This document shows, in pieces, positions 1 through 7,284 of a stretch of 19,223 nt of DNA (the stretch's first letter is position 1; the number at the start of each line of letters is the position of its first letter). The position numbers and the translations under genes were made by a program. The notes under the pieces were generated by a model that saw nothing but the letters and a program-made list of their open reading frames with translations, was not told where the DNA came from and ran no database searches. The DNA comes from an uncultured Tissierellia bacterium (lineage in GTDB: Bacteria > Bacillota > Clostridia > Tissierellales > Peptoniphilaceae): assembly GCA_902489375.1 (NCBI GenBank), contig CABTZP010000017.1:1-19223 (forward strand), written 5' to 3'.

Positions 1-22
1 CAGACGTGTGCTCTTCCGATCT
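1..22 (+). other. Illumina adapter sequence (artefact)
   Basis: The first 22 bases, beginning CAGACGTGTGCTCTTCC and ending GATCT, match the 3' end of the Illumina TruSeq read-2 adapter as I know it. This is not genomic DNA. An open reading frame that starts at the GTG at position 6 therefore begins inside the adapter, and its first residues are artificial. The sequence marks an untrimmed contig end. Confidence 0.96.
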
Positions 23-23
23 C

Positions 24-1499
24 AATGCCGTAGACGCTGCCGTTGCCATGGCCGCCGCACTGACGGTTGTTGAGCCGACCGCCAACGGAATTGGATCGGA
101 TAATTTTGCGCTGCTTTCCATAAATGGGAAAATCTCTGGTATGCGAAGTCAGGGGGCTTCCCCCTATGGACTGAGCCTGGAGCAGCTCCAAAGTCTTTCT
201 CAGGCGATGCCTAAAAGAGGATGGCTTTCAGTGACGGTTCCGGGCGCGCCGGCAGGATGGGCCTATTTGAATGAAAAGTTTGGAAGACTTCGTCTTTTGG
301 ACTGTTTAGAACCGGCCATTTCCTATGGACGGGAAGGATTTGCCCTTTCCGCCACCGTAGCTTATTTCTGGAAAAAAGATGCGGAAGAATTTCTCTCCCT
401 CTCCCGAAAAGACCCGGCCTTTCTTCCCTGGCTAAAGACCTTTCTTCCCGGAGGAAAGGCGCCTCAGGCTTTTGAGAAGATCCGCCTGGAAGAGCACGCG
501 AACACCCTGGAAATCATTGGAAAAACAAAGGCCCAAGATTTTTATCAAGGGGATCTGGCAAAAAAAATTGTCCATCAAAGCAAAAGAGACGGCGGCTTTC
601 TTTCTTTGAAAGACTTGGAGGATCATCGGGCGGAGGAGGTAAGACCCCTCCGGCTCAATTACCGGGGAAAAGAGGTTTACGAGCTTCCGCCTTCGAATCA
701 GGGCCTGGTCGCGCTGATTGCTTTAAACATATTAAATTCCTTTTCCTTTGAAAAAAGGGACGAAAACTATTACCACCTTTTGATGGAGGCCTTAAAACTT
801 GCCTTTGCCGATGGAAAAGAATATATCACTGACCCCGCATGGATGCGCCTTCCTCCGGACGTTTTTTTAGATCCGGCTTACGGCAGAAAGAGGGCGGAAG
901 AGATCGGAGAAAGTGCTCAGCTGTTTTCCTGGGGAAGGCCGGCGGGATCCAATACGGTTTATCTGGCCGCCGGAGATCAGGAGGGAAACCTGGTCTCAAT
1001 GATTCAGTCGAATTATCAGGGCTTTGGTTCAGGGATTGTGATTGAAGGAACAGGAATCTCTCTGCAAAACCGGGGCGCAGACTTCTCCCTGGATCCCCAT
1101 CATTGCAATGTCTATGCCCCCCACAAAAAAACCTATCACACCCTGATTCCCGGCATGCTGGCCGAAGGGGGAAAGGCCATCGCCGCTTTTGGGGTCATGG
1201 GCGCCTATATGCAGCCACAGGGGCATGTCCAGGTCCTTTCCCAGCTTCTCGACTTTCATGAAAATCCGCAGATGGCCCTGGACGCACCCCGCCTACAATG
1301 GCTGGAGAAAAAACGCTTTTATATGGAAAAGACCTTCCCTGAGAAGCTCGTGGAAGGCCTGAGAAAGCGCGGTCATGAAATTGAAATTCCGGCCATGCCC
1401 ACGACCTTTGGGCGAGGCCAGATCATCTATAAAAATCCCCAGGGCGTTTTGATTGGCGGGACTGAGAGCCGAACCGACGGAAATATCGCCCTGGCTTAG
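24..1499 (+). CDS. ggt: Gamma-glutamyltransferase, 5'-truncated by contig end
   Basis: Gamma-glutamyltransferase family protein (Ntn-hydrolase). Family members cleave or transfer the gamma-glutamyl group of glutathione and related amides, usually at or outside the membrane. The genomic part opens directly with the conserved stretch NAVDAAVAMAAALTVVEPT, so roughly the first 30-40 residues of a normal ~530-residue precursor are missing, including any signal peptide. The autoprocessing and catalytic threonine is the T of SNTVYLAAGD (codon 954-956), the expected N-terminus of the small subunit after self-cleavage. The small-subunit motif SNYQGFGSGI follows. Downstream GTGISLQNRG and the TLIPGM stretch also fit the family. 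The start at position 6 is adapter-derived and should be ignored. The stop TAG overlaps the stop of the convergent MORN gene. Reaction specificity (glutathione or a cephalosporin-acylase-like substrate) cannot be told from sequence. Confidence 0.93.
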   Translation, partial: NAVDAAVAMAAALTVVEPTANGIGSDNFALLSINGKISGMRSQGASPYGLSLEQLQSLSQAMPKRGWLSVTVPGAPAGWAYLNEKFGRLRLLDCLEPAISYGREGFALSATVAYFWKKDAEEFLSLSRKDPAFLPWLKTFLPGGKAPQAFEKIRLEEHANTLEIIGKTKAQDFYQGDLAKKIVHQSKRDGGFLSLKDLEDHRAEEVRPLRLNYRGKEVYELPPSNQGLVALIALNILNSFSFEKRDENYYHLLMEALKLAFADGKEYITDPAWMRLPPDVFLDPAYGRKRAEEIGESAQLFSWGRPAGSNTVYLAAGDQEGNLVSMIQSNYQGFGSGIVIEGTGISLQNRGADFSLDPHHCNVYAPHKKTYHTLIPGMLAEGGKAIAAFGVMGAYMQPQGHVQVLSQLLDFHENPQMALDAPRLQWLEKKRFYMEKTFPEKLVEGLRKRGHEIEIPAMPTTFGRGQIIYKNPQGVLIGGTESRTDGNIALA

Positions 1500-1936
1500 C
1501 GGGAAGAGGAATCCGGCTTGTTTTCCTTTTCCGGGCTGGGGGCGACCGATGATTTTTCCCAGGCGCTACCATCTTTCGACCGCCAGATCAGGCCCTGGGG
1601 GGTCTGGATGGTCCCACCGCCAATCGGAAGGCCCTTTTTGAAGGTTCCCTGGTAGGTCCATCCTTCTTTGGATACGAAGGTCCCTTCCCCGTAAAAAAAT
1701 CCGTCCTGGAAATCGCCAGCGTAGGATGAGCCCAGGATAGAATCGACCTCGCCCTTTCCATGGGGATATTTTCCGTTGGTCATGCCACTGTAGTGAAAGC
1801 CTTCCGCTAAGGGCAAATTTTTCACGGCCTTATTTTTTATCGGGATCAGGGCGTAAAGTGCGCAAAAAACAATGAGGAGGACGCAAAGGATCTCGATCCC
1901 TTCCCGAAAGCCAAATTTTTTTTCCTGAACATCCAT
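1496..1936 (-). CDS. Membrane-anchored MORN-repeat protein
   Basis: Small protein of 146 residues. A single hydrophobic segment lies at about residues 14-33 (GIEILCVLLIVFCALYALIP), followed by three MORN-type repeats: YSGMTNGKYPHGKGEV, YAGDFQDGFFYGEGTF and YQGTFKKGLPIGGGTI. The tail is charged and rich in Ser and Pro. MORN repeats commonly mediate protein or lipid contacts, and the exact role here is unknown. I take ATG at 1936 rather than the TTG at 1939, because AGGGA in the preceding bases is then about 6 nt away. The gene follows the OatA-like acyltransferase by 9 nt, and its ribosome binding site overlaps that gene's stop, so the two are almost certainly co-transcribed. This places the MORN protein in cell-envelope modification. 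The repeat domain should lie outside the membrane, but topology is not proven. Confidence 0.82.
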   Translation of the reverse strand: MDVQEKKFGFREGIEILCVLLIVFCALYALIPIKNKAVKNLPLAEGFHYSGMTNGKYPHGKGEVDSILGSSYAGDFQDGFFYGEGTFVSKEGWTYQGTFKKGLPIGGGTIQTPQGLIWRSKDGSAWEKSSVAPSPEKENKPDSSSR

Positions 1937-1945
1937 CAAAAGTCC

Positions 1946-3937
1946 CTATTCCTTTCCCTTCGCGGGCTTGGACATCGCTTCTTTGATGCCCGCATTGATG
2001 CACTGCGCATATTTTTCATAGGTTTTCTTTTTTCCGCCAAAGTGGACCCCATCGGTTTTGTCATAAAGGCTGGGATCTTCGCTGGCAACCTTGTGCCAGT
2101 CTACGACCGTGACATAGTCATATTGATTCTGAATCGAAAGTTCATAGCGGTTGATGGCGGAAGACTTCCAGTTATCATTTGCCTTCGCATTGTAAGGGGT
2201 CACCAGAACCATCCTTTTCCCCGGAGGAAGGATTTCAATGCTTTTTTCAATATATTTAAAGTCTTCTTTTGTAATTGAGTTGGTCCCAATGCAAAGGACC
2301 ACAACATCCGGCAGGTCTCCTTTCTGAACTTTTGCCTGCAAAAGAGCAAAGGCCTGCTGAGGGGTCCGTGAAGCCGCGGCGTTTACCTGAGCGTTCGGGA
2401 TATTTTCAATCAAATATCGGCGGGGAGAAAGGAGGACGGAATCGCCAATAATGTAGCAGCCCTTTGCCTGACTGATCTTTTTCTGACTGAGGACCTCTTG
2501 GCCGAGGGCTTCCAGCTGATCCATATCCTGCCCCATTTGCCCGGCCCAAAGCTGCTGCTCAAGGCTGGTCATGTAGGGGGCCTTCATAAGGCCCCGATAC
2601 CCTCCTGCCAAAAGAAGAACCATGAACAGGACGAGGAGGGGTCTTCTTTTTTGGAATAGGGCGCCGGCCCATGCGCTTTTGATTTCCGGCTCTTCTCCCC
2701 GGACAAGGGGCTCAAAGATTCTCGCGGAAAAAGCGGCAAGAAGGGTTGAGCAAACCAGGGCGAAAAGGACGCTAAGGGAATCAGAAAGAAACTGCGTGAA
2801 GAAAACGAAAAGAGGCCAGTGAAAGAGGTAAAGGCAGTAGGAATACTCGCTTAGGGTCTGGATCCTTCGGTCCAAACGATCCCGGTAAGGGGACAGGGCT
2901 CGTTCCGTCTTTACGTTTAGGCTTCCTGGCTGGCTAAAAGGCGCCGGTTCGTGGGAAGGAGATGAAAAATCGCTCATCAAAAGCTCTCCGGAAAGAACTG
3001 CGTTATTTTCATTTTCCGGGGCAAAAAGCTCATCTTCTCTTTTTTGGAGGTCTTTTTCATAAAGGAGACGGATATAGATCAGAAGCAGGGCCGTAAGAAA
3101 GCTTACCAGGGGAAGACCAACAAGATAGGTCCGCCAGCTCTCATAGGAAACCTGTAAGGCAAGAAAAAGGATGAGAAAAAGACAGGAAAAGGCGATAAAC
3201 CGGGCTTTTCTCCTCGAGGTCTTTCTTGCTTTCGATTGAAAAGAAAGGGGAATGGCCTTTAGCCCCCCATAAGTTGCGGCAAAGCAGCCGGCAAAGAAGG
3301 GGTAAAAGCGGGTGAGGTCTGAAAAGTAGATCCAGGAATAGGAAGTTTTGGAAAAATATCCCCAAAGCGTCATCCCCAGCTCAATAAGGATGATCACCAT
3401 GGAAAAGCGGGCCATGCTTTTTCGAAAGCGAATGCTTTTTAAGCCGGCCATCATTTCCTTATCCCGGAAAGAAAAAAAGATCAAGCCGACCGCCAGCCCA
3501 AAAAGAAGATATTCATGAATCGCAATCGAAAGATACCAGGTATGGACAAAATAATGCCTGATAAATTTTGCTTCATAGGAGCCGCCAGTTGCGATCTCAT
3601 ACCAGTTGGTTACCGAACCCAGGGCAGCGGCAGCCTGCCGGGAAATATCAGTCAGATAATCGGTCTTGCCGAAGGAGCCGAGAAAAAGAACCAGTAAGAC
3701 CATAAAAAAAAGGGAGGGATAAATCCGGTAAAAGCGCTTTTTGAAAAAGTCTTTGACCGAAGGATCCTTTTTCTTATCAATCTCATCGATCACGATAGAG
3801 GTCAGTAAATAGCCAGAAAGGCAGAATAAGACATCGACGCCGACAAAGCCTCCCGGGACCAGTTTTGGGTAAAAATGATAAACGATGATCGTCAAAAGGG
3901 CAAGCAGCCGCAGGGTATTTAAGTGTTTAATTCGCAT
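1946..3937 (-). CDS. OatA-like membrane acyltransferase with SGNH domain
   Basis: 663-residue two-domain protein. The N-terminal ~430 residues form an acyltransferase-3 domain with about ten membrane spans. It starts HLNTLRLLALLTIIVYHFYP, with the conserved family histidine and GGFVGVDVLFCLSGYL. After a variable loop (about 300-355) and the last spans comes an extracytoplasmic SGNH-hydrolase domain: IIGDS (Ser500), GTNS (block III) and DGVH (Asp629, His632), which supplies a complete catalytic triad. This is the OatA architecture, which O-acetylates peptidoglycan or another surface glycan by moving acetyl across the membrane and transferring it outside. The acceptor cannot be read from sequence. 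The start ATG at 3937 has GGAG about 10 nt upstream. It is the first gene of a minus-strand pair with the MORN protein. It is somewhat longer than typical OatA (~600 residues) because of the loop between spans. Confidence 0.9.
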   Translation of the reverse strand: MRIKHLNTLRLLALLTIIVYHFYPKLVPGGFVGVDVLFCLSGYLLTSIVIDEIDKKKDPSVKDFFKKRFYRIYPSLFFMVLLVLFLGSFGKTDYLTDISRQAAAALGSVTNWYEIATGGSYEAKFIRHYFVHTWYLSIAIHEYLLFGLAVGLIFFSFRDKEMMAGLKSIRFRKSMARFSMVIILIELGMTLWGYFSKTSYSWIYFSDLTRFYPFFAGCFAATYGGLKAIPLSFQSKARKTSRRKARFIAFSCLFLILFLALQVSYESWRTYLVGLPLVSFLTALLLIYIRLLYEKDLQKREDELFAPENENNAVLSGELLMSDFSSPSHEPAPFSQPGSLNVKTERALSPYRDRLDRRIQTLSEYSYCLYLFHWPLFVFFTQFLSDSLSVLFALVCSTLLAAFSARIFEPLVRGEEPEIKSAWAGALFQKRRPLLVLFMVLLLAGGYRGLMKAPYMTSLEQQLWAGQMGQDMDQLEALGQEVLSQKKISQAKGCYIIGDSVLLSPRRYLIENIPNAQVNAAASRTPQQAFALLQAKVQKGDLPDVVVLCIGTNSITKEDFKYIEKSIEILPPGKRMVLVTPYNAKANDNWKSSAINRYELSIQNQYDYVTVVDWHKVASEDPSLYDKTDGVHFGGKKKTYEKYAQCINAGIKEAMSKPAKGKE

Positions 3938-4272
3938 TGTCTATGTACTCCAAGTCGCCGAAGCGACGATTATCTATATGGAAAACGGAAGGGAAAGGGT
4001 TTCAAAATCCATTCCGATCGTATAACTCTTTCTTCTTCTCCTATCTTAAATCATAATTGCCTTCTCTGGGGGAGCAAAAAAAAAGATTTTTTTTCGGAAT
4101 GGGTGAAAGTGGGATAAAGGCTTTTCATTTTTGGCAAATTGAGGATCAAAAGGAAGGGTGCTCCCTTTTTTCCGGAAAAATTTTTGGAAAGACGCTCATG
4201 GGGTATAATATTTCTCAGTTCATTTTTGACGAAGGAAAGACCAACCCCCAGGGGAAAGAAAGGGACAATTTT
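3938..4272. other. Divergent intergenic region
   Basis: A 335-bp region between the minus-strand acyltransferase and the plus-strand transporter. It holds a plausible plus-strand promoter at 4181-4209 and a perfect 14-nt palindrome TTTTTCCGGAAAAA at 4167-4180 directly upstream of it, a candidate operator. I could not settle on a minus-strand promoter. An in-frame plus-strand extension of the transporter from 4057 exists, but it lies mostly upstream of the promoter and reads as non-coding. Confidence 0.6.
4181..4209 (+). promoter_or_regulatory. Predicted sigma-A promoter of transporter operon
   Basis: A perfect -10 TATAAT lies at 4204-4209, with a poor -35 (TTTTTG, 4181-4186) at 17-nt spacing. 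It sits 64 nt before the ATG at 4273. This supports choosing that start over the longer open frame. Confidence 0.5.
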
Positions 4273-5577
4273 ATGCCATCGATGTACCTGGCGCTTTTTA
4301 TTTTTGTGATGACCTACGCGGCGATGATTGCCCTGCCCAAATACCGGGCCCATACCGCCTTGATATCCGCTGGTCTGATGATTCTTTTTGGTTTTGTGCC
4401 CCTAGCGGAGGCCTTTCATGAAATCAACTGGAATGTGATGATGACCATAGCCGGAACCATGGGACTGGTCGCTATTTTTATTGAATCCATGATGCCAGCC
4501 CGCTTAGCCGACCGGATTATCGACAGGATGCCCGATGTCAAATGGGTCACCATCGCCATTTCCCTTTTCGCCGGTTTCATTTCGGCTTTTGTAGACAATG
4601 TCTCGACCGTTCTGATGGTCGCGCCAATTGCCATTGTCGTGTCAAAGAAGCTTGATTTTTCTCCGGTGAAGATGGTCATCGCCATTTCCATTGCCTCGAA
4701 CCTTCAGGGGGCCGCAACCCTGGTTGGCGATACGACTTCCATCATGCTGGCGGGCTTTGCGGATCTTAACTTCATGGACTTTTTCTTTTTTCAGGGAAAA
4801 CCGGGTCTTTTTTGGATCATTCAGATTGCCATGTTAGCCTCTACGGCCTTTCTCTATTTTTACATGAAAAGGGATAATAAAAAGGTCGAGGCTAGGAATT
4901 TGACTAAAGTCGAAGACTATTTTCCCAGCTGGATGCTTTTGGGGATGGTGCTGACCCTTGTTATTTGCTCTTTTATTGACCTGCCGGAAATTTTCTTTTT
5001 GCCCCATACAGCAAAAAACGCCACGGGCTATGTCTGCATGATCTTTTTGCTTTTGACCATCCTGGTCGAAGCAAAAAAAAACAGCTTTCAAAAGACCATG
5101 CATACGGTTCTCGCGGACCTGGATATCTTCACGCTCCTGCTTTTAGCGGGCCTTTTTATTGTGATCGCGGGCATTCGCAATGCCGGGGTCATTGATCAAG
5201 TGGCCAGGCTCTTTACCCGGGCAGGCGGAAAAAGCCCCTTCCTGATGTACACCCTTTTGGTGTGGGCTTCGGTTCTGTTCTCGGCCTTTATTGACAATAT
5301 CCCTTATGTTGCCACGATGCTTCCGGTGGTAGCCGGCATTGCCGCCAACATGGGCATTGACCCGACGGTTCTTTATTTCGGCCTTCTTTCGGGCGCGACC
5401 TTAGGGGGAAACCTCACCCCGATTGGGGCCTCCGCGAATATTACCGGCATCGGGATGCTTCGAAAGGAAGGCTTTGAGGTTTCCAATAAAAGGTTCATGT
5501 CTATGTCTGTCCCCTACACGATGATTGCTGTCCTGGTGGGCTACCTTCTGATTTGGCGGTTTTTTGGTATCGGGTAA
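4273..5577 (+). CDS. IT-superfamily permease (ArsB/NhaD/SLC13-like)
   Basis: A polytopic inner-membrane protein of 434 residues from the chosen start. It shows the two-fold pseudo-symmetric signature of the ion-transporter superfamily: SAFVDNVSTVLMVAPIAI (Asp108-Asn109) in the first half and SAFIDNIPYVATMLPVV (Asp341-Asn342) in the second, plus GGNLTPIGASANITG near the C-terminus. These loops line the transport site in this superfamily, which covers NhaD Na+/H+ antiporters, ArsB and dicarboxylate carriers. Sequence alone does not fix the substrate. Start: ATG 4273 has AAAGGGA about 8 nt upstream and lies downstream of the TATAAT at 4204. The 72-residue extension from 4057 is polar, lacks a ribosome binding site and is rejected. 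The gene is followed by a small membrane protein and malic enzyme, so malate or another C4-dicarboxylate is a reasonable guess. Na+/H+ antiport is the main alternative. Confidence 0.85.
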   Translation: MPSMYLALFIFVMTYAAMIALPKYRAHTALISAGLMILFGFVPLAEAFHEINWNVMMTIAGTMGLVAIFIESMMPARLADRIIDRMPDVKWVTIAISLFAGFISAFVDNVSTVLMVAPIAIVVSKKLDFSPVKMVIAISIASNLQGAATLVGDTTSIMLAGFADLNFMDFFFFQGKPGLFWIIQIAMLASTAFLYFYMKRDNKKVEARNLTKVEDYFPSWMLLGMVLTLVICSFIDLPEIFFLPHTAKNATGYVCMIFLLLTILVEAKKNSFQKTMHTVLADLDIFTLLLLAGLFIVIAGIRNAGVIDQVARLFTRAGGKSPFLMYTLLVWASVLFSAFIDNIPYVATMLPVVAGIAANMGIDPTVLYFGLLSGATLGGNLTPIGASANITGIGMLRKEGFEVSNKRFMSMSVPYTMIAVLVGYLLIWRFFGIG

Positions 5578-5628
5578 GGGAATTTCTGATTTGGACCTAT
5601 CCGTTTGCTTTTGCGTCGAAAAAAATAT

Positions 5629-5648
5629 CGGGAGGAGGAATCTTCCCG
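5629..5648 (+). other. Intercistronic hairpin
   Basis: CGGGAGGA (5629-5636) pairs with TCTTCCCG (5641-5648) around a GGAA loop, with one G-U pair. There is no T-run, so it is not an intrinsic terminator. It lies 21 nt before the next ATG and could act as an mRNA-stability or translation element. Confidence 0.35.
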
Positions 5649-5669
5649 CACGGTTTTAAGGAGGAAAAT

Positions 5670-5843
5670 ATGGCTTATCACAATCCGGAAGAAAGCGATC
5701 GTTTTAAAATGATTTATGTGCTTGCGCTTGCCTTAGCAGCTTTGGCATTTATTCTCGTGAGCAAGTTTACCGCCGGCCTCTTTCAAAATCAGCCCGTCCA
5801 GGAGGAGGAATCACAGGAAGTATCCCTTTCCGAGTCGGTTTAA
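5670..5843 (+). CDS. Small single-span membrane protein
   Basis: A 57-residue protein with ATG at 5670 and a strong AAGGAGG (about 5 nt spacing). The longer frame from 5553 overlaps the transporter and has no ribosome binding site. The N-terminus is polar (MAYHNPEESDRFK). One membrane segment spans about residues 14-33 (MIYVLALALAALAFILVSKF). The C-terminal tail is acidic (EEESQEVSLSESV). I recognise no family. It lies 92 nt after the permease and 24 nt before malic enzyme on the same strand, so it is likely in one operon. This suggests a small accessory subunit or regulator of the transporter, but nothing in the sequence proves that. Confidence 0.78.
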   Translation: MAYHNPEESDRFKMIYVLALALAALAFILVSKFTAGLFQNQPVQEEESQEVSLSESV

Positions 5844-5867
5844 CCCTAAGAACAGAAAGGAAAAGCC

Positions 5868-7049
5868 ATGAGGAATGTCTACGAAAAAGCGCTGGATCTT
5901 CACAAAAAACTGAAGGGAAAGATTTCCACTGAGCTTAAGCTTCCCATCGAGTCCAGGGAGGATCTCTCCCTGGTTTATTCTCCCGGCGTGGCCGAGCCCT
6001 GCCGGGAAATTGTGAAAGATCCCTCATTACAATATGAATATACTTTTAAGGGCAATACCATTGCCGTGATTTCCAATGGAACGGCGGTGCTTGGCCTGGG
6101 TGATATCGGGCCGAAGGCGGCTCTTCCGGTGATGGAGGGAAAATGCGCCCTTTTTAAGCGCTTTGGCGGGGTCAACGCCGTTCCGATTGTCGTGGACGAA
6201 AAGGATCCGGATCGCTTTATCGAAATCGTCAAAGCGATTGCCCCGACCTTTGGGGGAATGAATCTGGAAGATATTAAAGCCCCGGAATGCATAAAGATTG
6301 AAGAAACTTTAAAAAAAGAATGTGATATTCCCGTCTTTCATGATGACCAACACGGGACCGCGATCGTTGTTACGGCAGGACTGATCAACGCCTTAAAGCT
6401 TGTTGGGAAAAGAGCGGAGGAGTGTACGGCGGTCATCTCCGGGGTAGGTGCCGCGGGCTCTTCCATCATCAAGATGATGAGGGGCATGGGAATTAGACGC
6501 ATCTATGGCTTTAATTCCCGGGGCATTTTAAATCGAAAAGAAGCTTTGGCCTATACGAATCCCCTTTACCAGAGCCTTGCCCAGATCACCAACCCGGAGG
6601 GGGAGGACCTTTCCCTGGAAGAAGCGATGAAAAGGGCGGATATTTTTATTGGCGTTTCCGTCCCCGATAAGATTAATCAGGCCATGGTCAGGTCGATGAA
6701 AAAAGATCCGATTATTTTTGCCCTGGCGAATCCTCAGCCTGAGATTGGCTATGAAGAGGCGAAGGCTGCCGGCGCCCGGGTGGTGGGGACAGGCCGGTCA
6801 GATTACCCCAATCAGGTCAATAACGTCCTGGCTTTTCCCGGCCTTTTTCGCGGCGCCTTAGATGCCCGGGCGGAGGAAATCACGGAAAAGATGAAGAAAA
6901 CCGCGGCCATGGCCCTGGCGGCCCTGATCCCTGAAAAAGACCTTCGGGACGATTATGTCATTCCCTCTCCCCTGGATCCCAGGGTCGGAGAAGCAGTGGC
7001 AAAGGCTGTCGCCCAATGCGCGAAGAAAGAGGAGAAGGCTAAGGGATAG
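5868..7049 (+). CDS. NAD(P)-dependent malic enzyme (short form)
   Basis: A 393-residue oxaloacetate-decarboxylating malate dehydrogenase, converting malate to pyruvate and CO2 with reduction of NAD(P)+. It is cytosolic and of the short bacterial class without a phosphotransacetylase-like extension. Motifs: VYSPGVAEPC with the catalytic Tyr37; DIGPKAALPVMEGK with catalytic Lys92; metal-binding EDIKAPEC (Glu134, Asp135) and HDDQHGTA (Asp160); Rossmann GVGAAG at 192-197; and ALANPQPEI. GAAAGGAAAAGCC precedes the ATG at 5868. It is the last gene of the transporter / small membrane protein / malic enzyme unit, which would import and decarboxylate a C4 acid to supply pyruvate and reducing power. 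Cofactor preference (NAD or NADP) is not determinable by eye. No clear terminator follows. The next promoter starts 17 nt after the stop. Confidence 0.94.
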   Translation: MRNVYEKALDLHKKLKGKISTELKLPIESREDLSLVYSPGVAEPCREIVKDPSLQYEYTFKGNTIAVISNGTAVLGLGDIGPKAALPVMEGKCALFKRFGGVNAVPIVVDEKDPDRFIEIVKAIAPTFGGMNLEDIKAPECIKIEETLKKECDIPVFHDDQHGTAIVVTAGLINALKLVGKRAEECTAVISGVGAAGSSIIKMMRGMGIRRIYGFNSRGILNRKEALAYTNPLYQSLAQITNPEGEDLSLEEAMKRADIFIGVSVPDKINQAMVRSMKKDPIIFALANPQPEIGYEEAKAAGARVVGTGRSDYPNQVNNVLAFPGLFRGALDARAEEITEKMKKTAAMALAALIPEKDLRDDYVIPSPLDPRVGEAVAKAVAQCAKKEEKAKG

Positions 7050-7065
7050 GGCTTTATCTGACATC

Positions 7066-7093
7066 TTGACAAGAAAGATGATTCTGCTACACT
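7066..7093 (+). promoter_or_regulatory. Sigma-A promoter of the thiazole synthase transcript
   Basis: A perfect -35 TTGACA (7066-7071), a 16-nt spacer and -10 TACACT (7088-7093) lie just upstream of the TPP riboswitch. The predicted start of transcription is near 7100. Confidence 0.7.
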
Positions 7094-7111
7094 ATTTGTG
7101 TACAATTTCAT

Positions 7112-7201
7112 ATTGCTTAGGGGAGCCCACTTTGGCTGAGAAAGACCTCGCGTCTGACCCGTGAACTTGATCGGAGTAATTTCCGCGTAAGGACCAAGCA
7201 A
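7112..7201 (+). ncRNA. TPP riboswitch (THI element)
   Basis: Thiamine pyrophosphate aptamer. The closing helix P1 pairs ATTGCTT (7112-7118) perfectly with AAGCAAT (7195-7201). Conserved aptamer segments occur in order: GGGGAGCC, GGCTGAGA (pyrimidine-sensing arm, around 7134-7141), GACCC (7156-7160), GAACTTGATC (7163-7172) and GCGTAAGGA (7185-7193). It lies between a good promoter and the THI4 gene and is followed by an intrinsic terminator, so it should switch transcription off when TPP is abundant. Confidence 0.95.
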
Positions 7202-7208
7202 TCTTATG

Positions 7209-7236
7209 CATTCGCTCCGGCGGATGTATTTTTTTT
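7209..7236 (+). terminator. Riboswitch-controlled intrinsic terminator
   Basis: CATTCGC (7209-7215), loop TCCG and GCGGATG (7220-7226) form a 7-bp hairpin, and a run of eight Ts ends at 7236. CGGAG at 7172-7176 inside the aptamer can pair with CTCCG at 7215-7219, a plausible anti-terminator in the absence of ligand (inference). Confidence 0.82.
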
Positions 7237-7284
7237 CGCCTTGATTCGTCGCTCTTCGATCAGAAGAAAAGAAAGGAAGAAAAG

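Noticed and set aside
4057..4272. 72-residue N-terminal extension of the permease
   Set aside because: No ribosome binding site, polar low-quality sequence, and it lies mostly upstream of the TATAAT at 4204. The ATG at 4273 has a good site.
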